From contig JAKAOD010000223.1 in NCBI GenBank assembly GCA_021823365.1, positions 1-5,767 on the forward strand: DNA of 5,767 nucleotides. Direction: 5' to 3'. How positions within the stretch are numbered: the stretch's first letter is position 1; each line of letters begins with the position of its first letter. This stretch comes from Actinomycetes bacterium (GTDB taxonomy: Bacteria > Actinomycetota > Acidimicrobiia > Acidimicrobiales > Bog-793). A program made the translations under genes and the position numbers. The notes beneath the pieces are model-generated. The model was not told the DNA's origin. It saw only the letters and a program-made list of their open reading frames with translations, and made no database searches. Below are positions 4,978 to 5,767 of this stretch, one piece after another.

Positions 4978-5767
4978 CCCGGCTCCGGGTGACCGGCGCC
5001 GGGTGCGCGGCGCGGCGAGGGTCCTGAGGTCGCCCTGCGCCGCCGGGCGTCGCCGCCCGCGGCCCGGCGGCGACGCGGGCGTCCGCCGCCGCGAGCACGA
5101 CGGACGGACCGATCGACCAGCGCAACACGCCGGCGAGGCTCGCCATGGCGAGCCTCGCCCGGACCCTGCCGACCGGCGTCGCAGGCCGGGCGTGCAGCGC
5201 GCGCCGGGCGAACTCGGGAAGGAGATCCTCGGCGGCCTCGACGACGACCCGGTGCCCGAGCGCCCCTGCTCCGGAGCGATCGAACGGCTGCCGGAGGAAG
5301 GCGACGGCCTCGACCGCCTCCGGCGTCACCTCGAGCATGGCGCGCGCCGTGCGCAGGTAGGCGCGCAGCTCCTCGACGGTCCCCGGGACCTCGCTCGCAC
5401 CGAGCAGCCGCGCGACCTCCGCGACGTCAGCCAGGTAGCGGTCCTTCTCGGCCCGGAGCAGCGGGCGGGGACCGTAGCGCTGGTAGGCGCGGAGGAAGCT
5501 CCATACCTCGGCGACATGCACCCACGTGAGCAAGTCGGGGTCCGCGGCGGAGTAGGGGCGACCGTCGCGGGCCGTACCGCGGACGCGCGTGTGCACCATG
5601 CGGACCTGCTCGACCAGGCTCGACGCGTGCTCGCGCCCGCCGAAGGTCGTTCCGCCGACGAAGGCGGCGGTGCGCTGGAGCCGCCCGAGGGGGTCCTCGC
5701 GGTAGCGGGAGTGCTCGGCGACCCCGGCCATCGCCAGCGGGTGGAGCGCCTGGAGCATCAACGAGGA
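4964..5767 (-). CDS. DUF2236 / MpaB-family oxygenase (5' end outside the window)
   Basis: The visible 267 codons belong to the DUF2236 family (MpaB / rubber-oxygenase catalytic domain type), whose characterised relatives are heme-binding oxygenases; the substrate here is unknown. Family hallmarks, counted from the TTG at 5761, are QALHPLAMAGVAEHS (4-18), DPLGRLQRT (23-31), VRMVHTRVRGT (53-63) and DPDLLTWVHVAEVWSF (74-89). They contain the conserved histidines H7, H17, H57 and H82, some of which may be heme ligands or near them. The frame stays open through the right edge (SSL before the first Met), and family members have more sequence before LQALHP, so the true start is outside. The last ~35 residues are an Ala/Pro/Gly/Arg-rich tail that looks unstructured and overlaps a strong inverted repeat and the CIRCE. 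The gene is unlikely to be functionally tied to heat shock. It reads into the hrcA promoter, so read-through could feed hrcA. Confidence 0.85.
   Translation of the reverse strand, partial: SSLMLQALHPLAMAGVAEHSRYREDPLGRLQRTAAFVGGTTFGGREHASSLVEQVRMVHTRVRGTARDGRPYSAADPDLLTWVHVAEVWSFLRAYQRYGPRPLLRAEKDRYLADVAEVARLLGASEVPGTVEELRAYLRTARAMLEVTPEAVEAVAFLRQPFDRSGAGALGHRVVVEAAEDLLPEFARRALHARPATPVGRVRARLAMASLAGVLRWSIGPSVVLAAADARVAAGPRAATPGGAGRPQDPRRAAHPAPVTRSRASTR
5047..5076. repeat. 11-bp inverted repeat near the end of the oxygenase gene
   Basis: GCGTCGCCGCC (5047-5057) and GGCGGCGACGC (5066-5076) are exact reverse complements around an 8-base spacer. In the oxygenase mRNA this gives a very stable GC stem about 80 bases before the stop codon and about 70 bases before the CIRCE. 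It has no U-tract. It lies in the low-complexity Ala/Gly/Pro/Arg tail, so part of the symmetry may come from repetitive codons. It could also act as a barrier between the oxygenase unit and hrcA. Confidence 0.5.
5132..5159. repeat. 28-bp perfect palindrome inside the oxygenase gene
   Basis: The arm GGCGAGGCTCGCCA (5132-5145) is followed immediately by its exact reverse complement (5146-5159), giving 14 of 14 pairs with no spacer and CCATGG at the centre. On the minus strand it encodes the segment RLAMASLA of the oxygenase. Perfect symmetry of this length is well beyond what the base composition predicts for a window of this size. It could be a protein-binding site, a cruciform-forming element or a chance of codon use; nothing else in the window repeats it. 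Confidence 0.7.

Overview
This 5.8 kb window of very GC-rich DNA holds five recognisable protein genes, all on the minus strand, plus one possible gene end on the plus strand. The gene content (HrcA with a CIRCE operator, a type I DnaJ, a BldD-type regulator, an RsmE with actinobacterial features, a HemW with a GCAAHSH segment) points to a high-GC actinobacterium. It is probably one of the deeper lineages such as Acidimicrobiia rather than Streptomyces or Mycobacterium. That placement is inferred from protein character, not from a search.

Read in the direction of transcription (right to left): (1) the 3' part of a DUF2236/MpaB-family oxygenase gene, cut by the right window edge. Its last ~200 bases carry two strong inverted repeats. 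(2) A CIRCE operator lies across the end of that gene, with a good -10 hexamer (TAGAAT) in its 9-base spacer; the TAG of this hexamer is also the oxygenase stop codon. (3) hrcA, dnaJ and rsmE follow, closely spaced, as one heat-shock unit repressed by HrcA. (4) A hairpin spans the rsmE stop codon, and after it comes a ~105-base gap with an AT-rich promoter-like patch. (5) A bldD-like gene and then hemW follow, separated by 14 bases, probably a second transcription unit. (6) hemW ends inside a 12-bp perfect inverted repeat near the left edge, where a convergent plus-strand gene may end.

How the genes work together: HrcA represses its own unit through CIRCE, and DnaJ is the Hsp40 partner of DnaK. 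RsmE methylates U1498 of 16S rRNA. The BldD-like protein keeps the RxD-x8-RxxD signature used by BldD to bind cyclic di-GMP, and may control its own promoter and hemW. HemW is a radical-SAM protein linked to heme trafficking. I see no mobile element, CRISPR array, tRNA or rRNA. The genes are core functions. The points worth a second look are the operator/stop-codon/-10 overlap, the 28-bp perfect palindrome in the oxygenase gene, the bldD insertion between rsmE and hemW, and the recurrent hairpins at unit ends.
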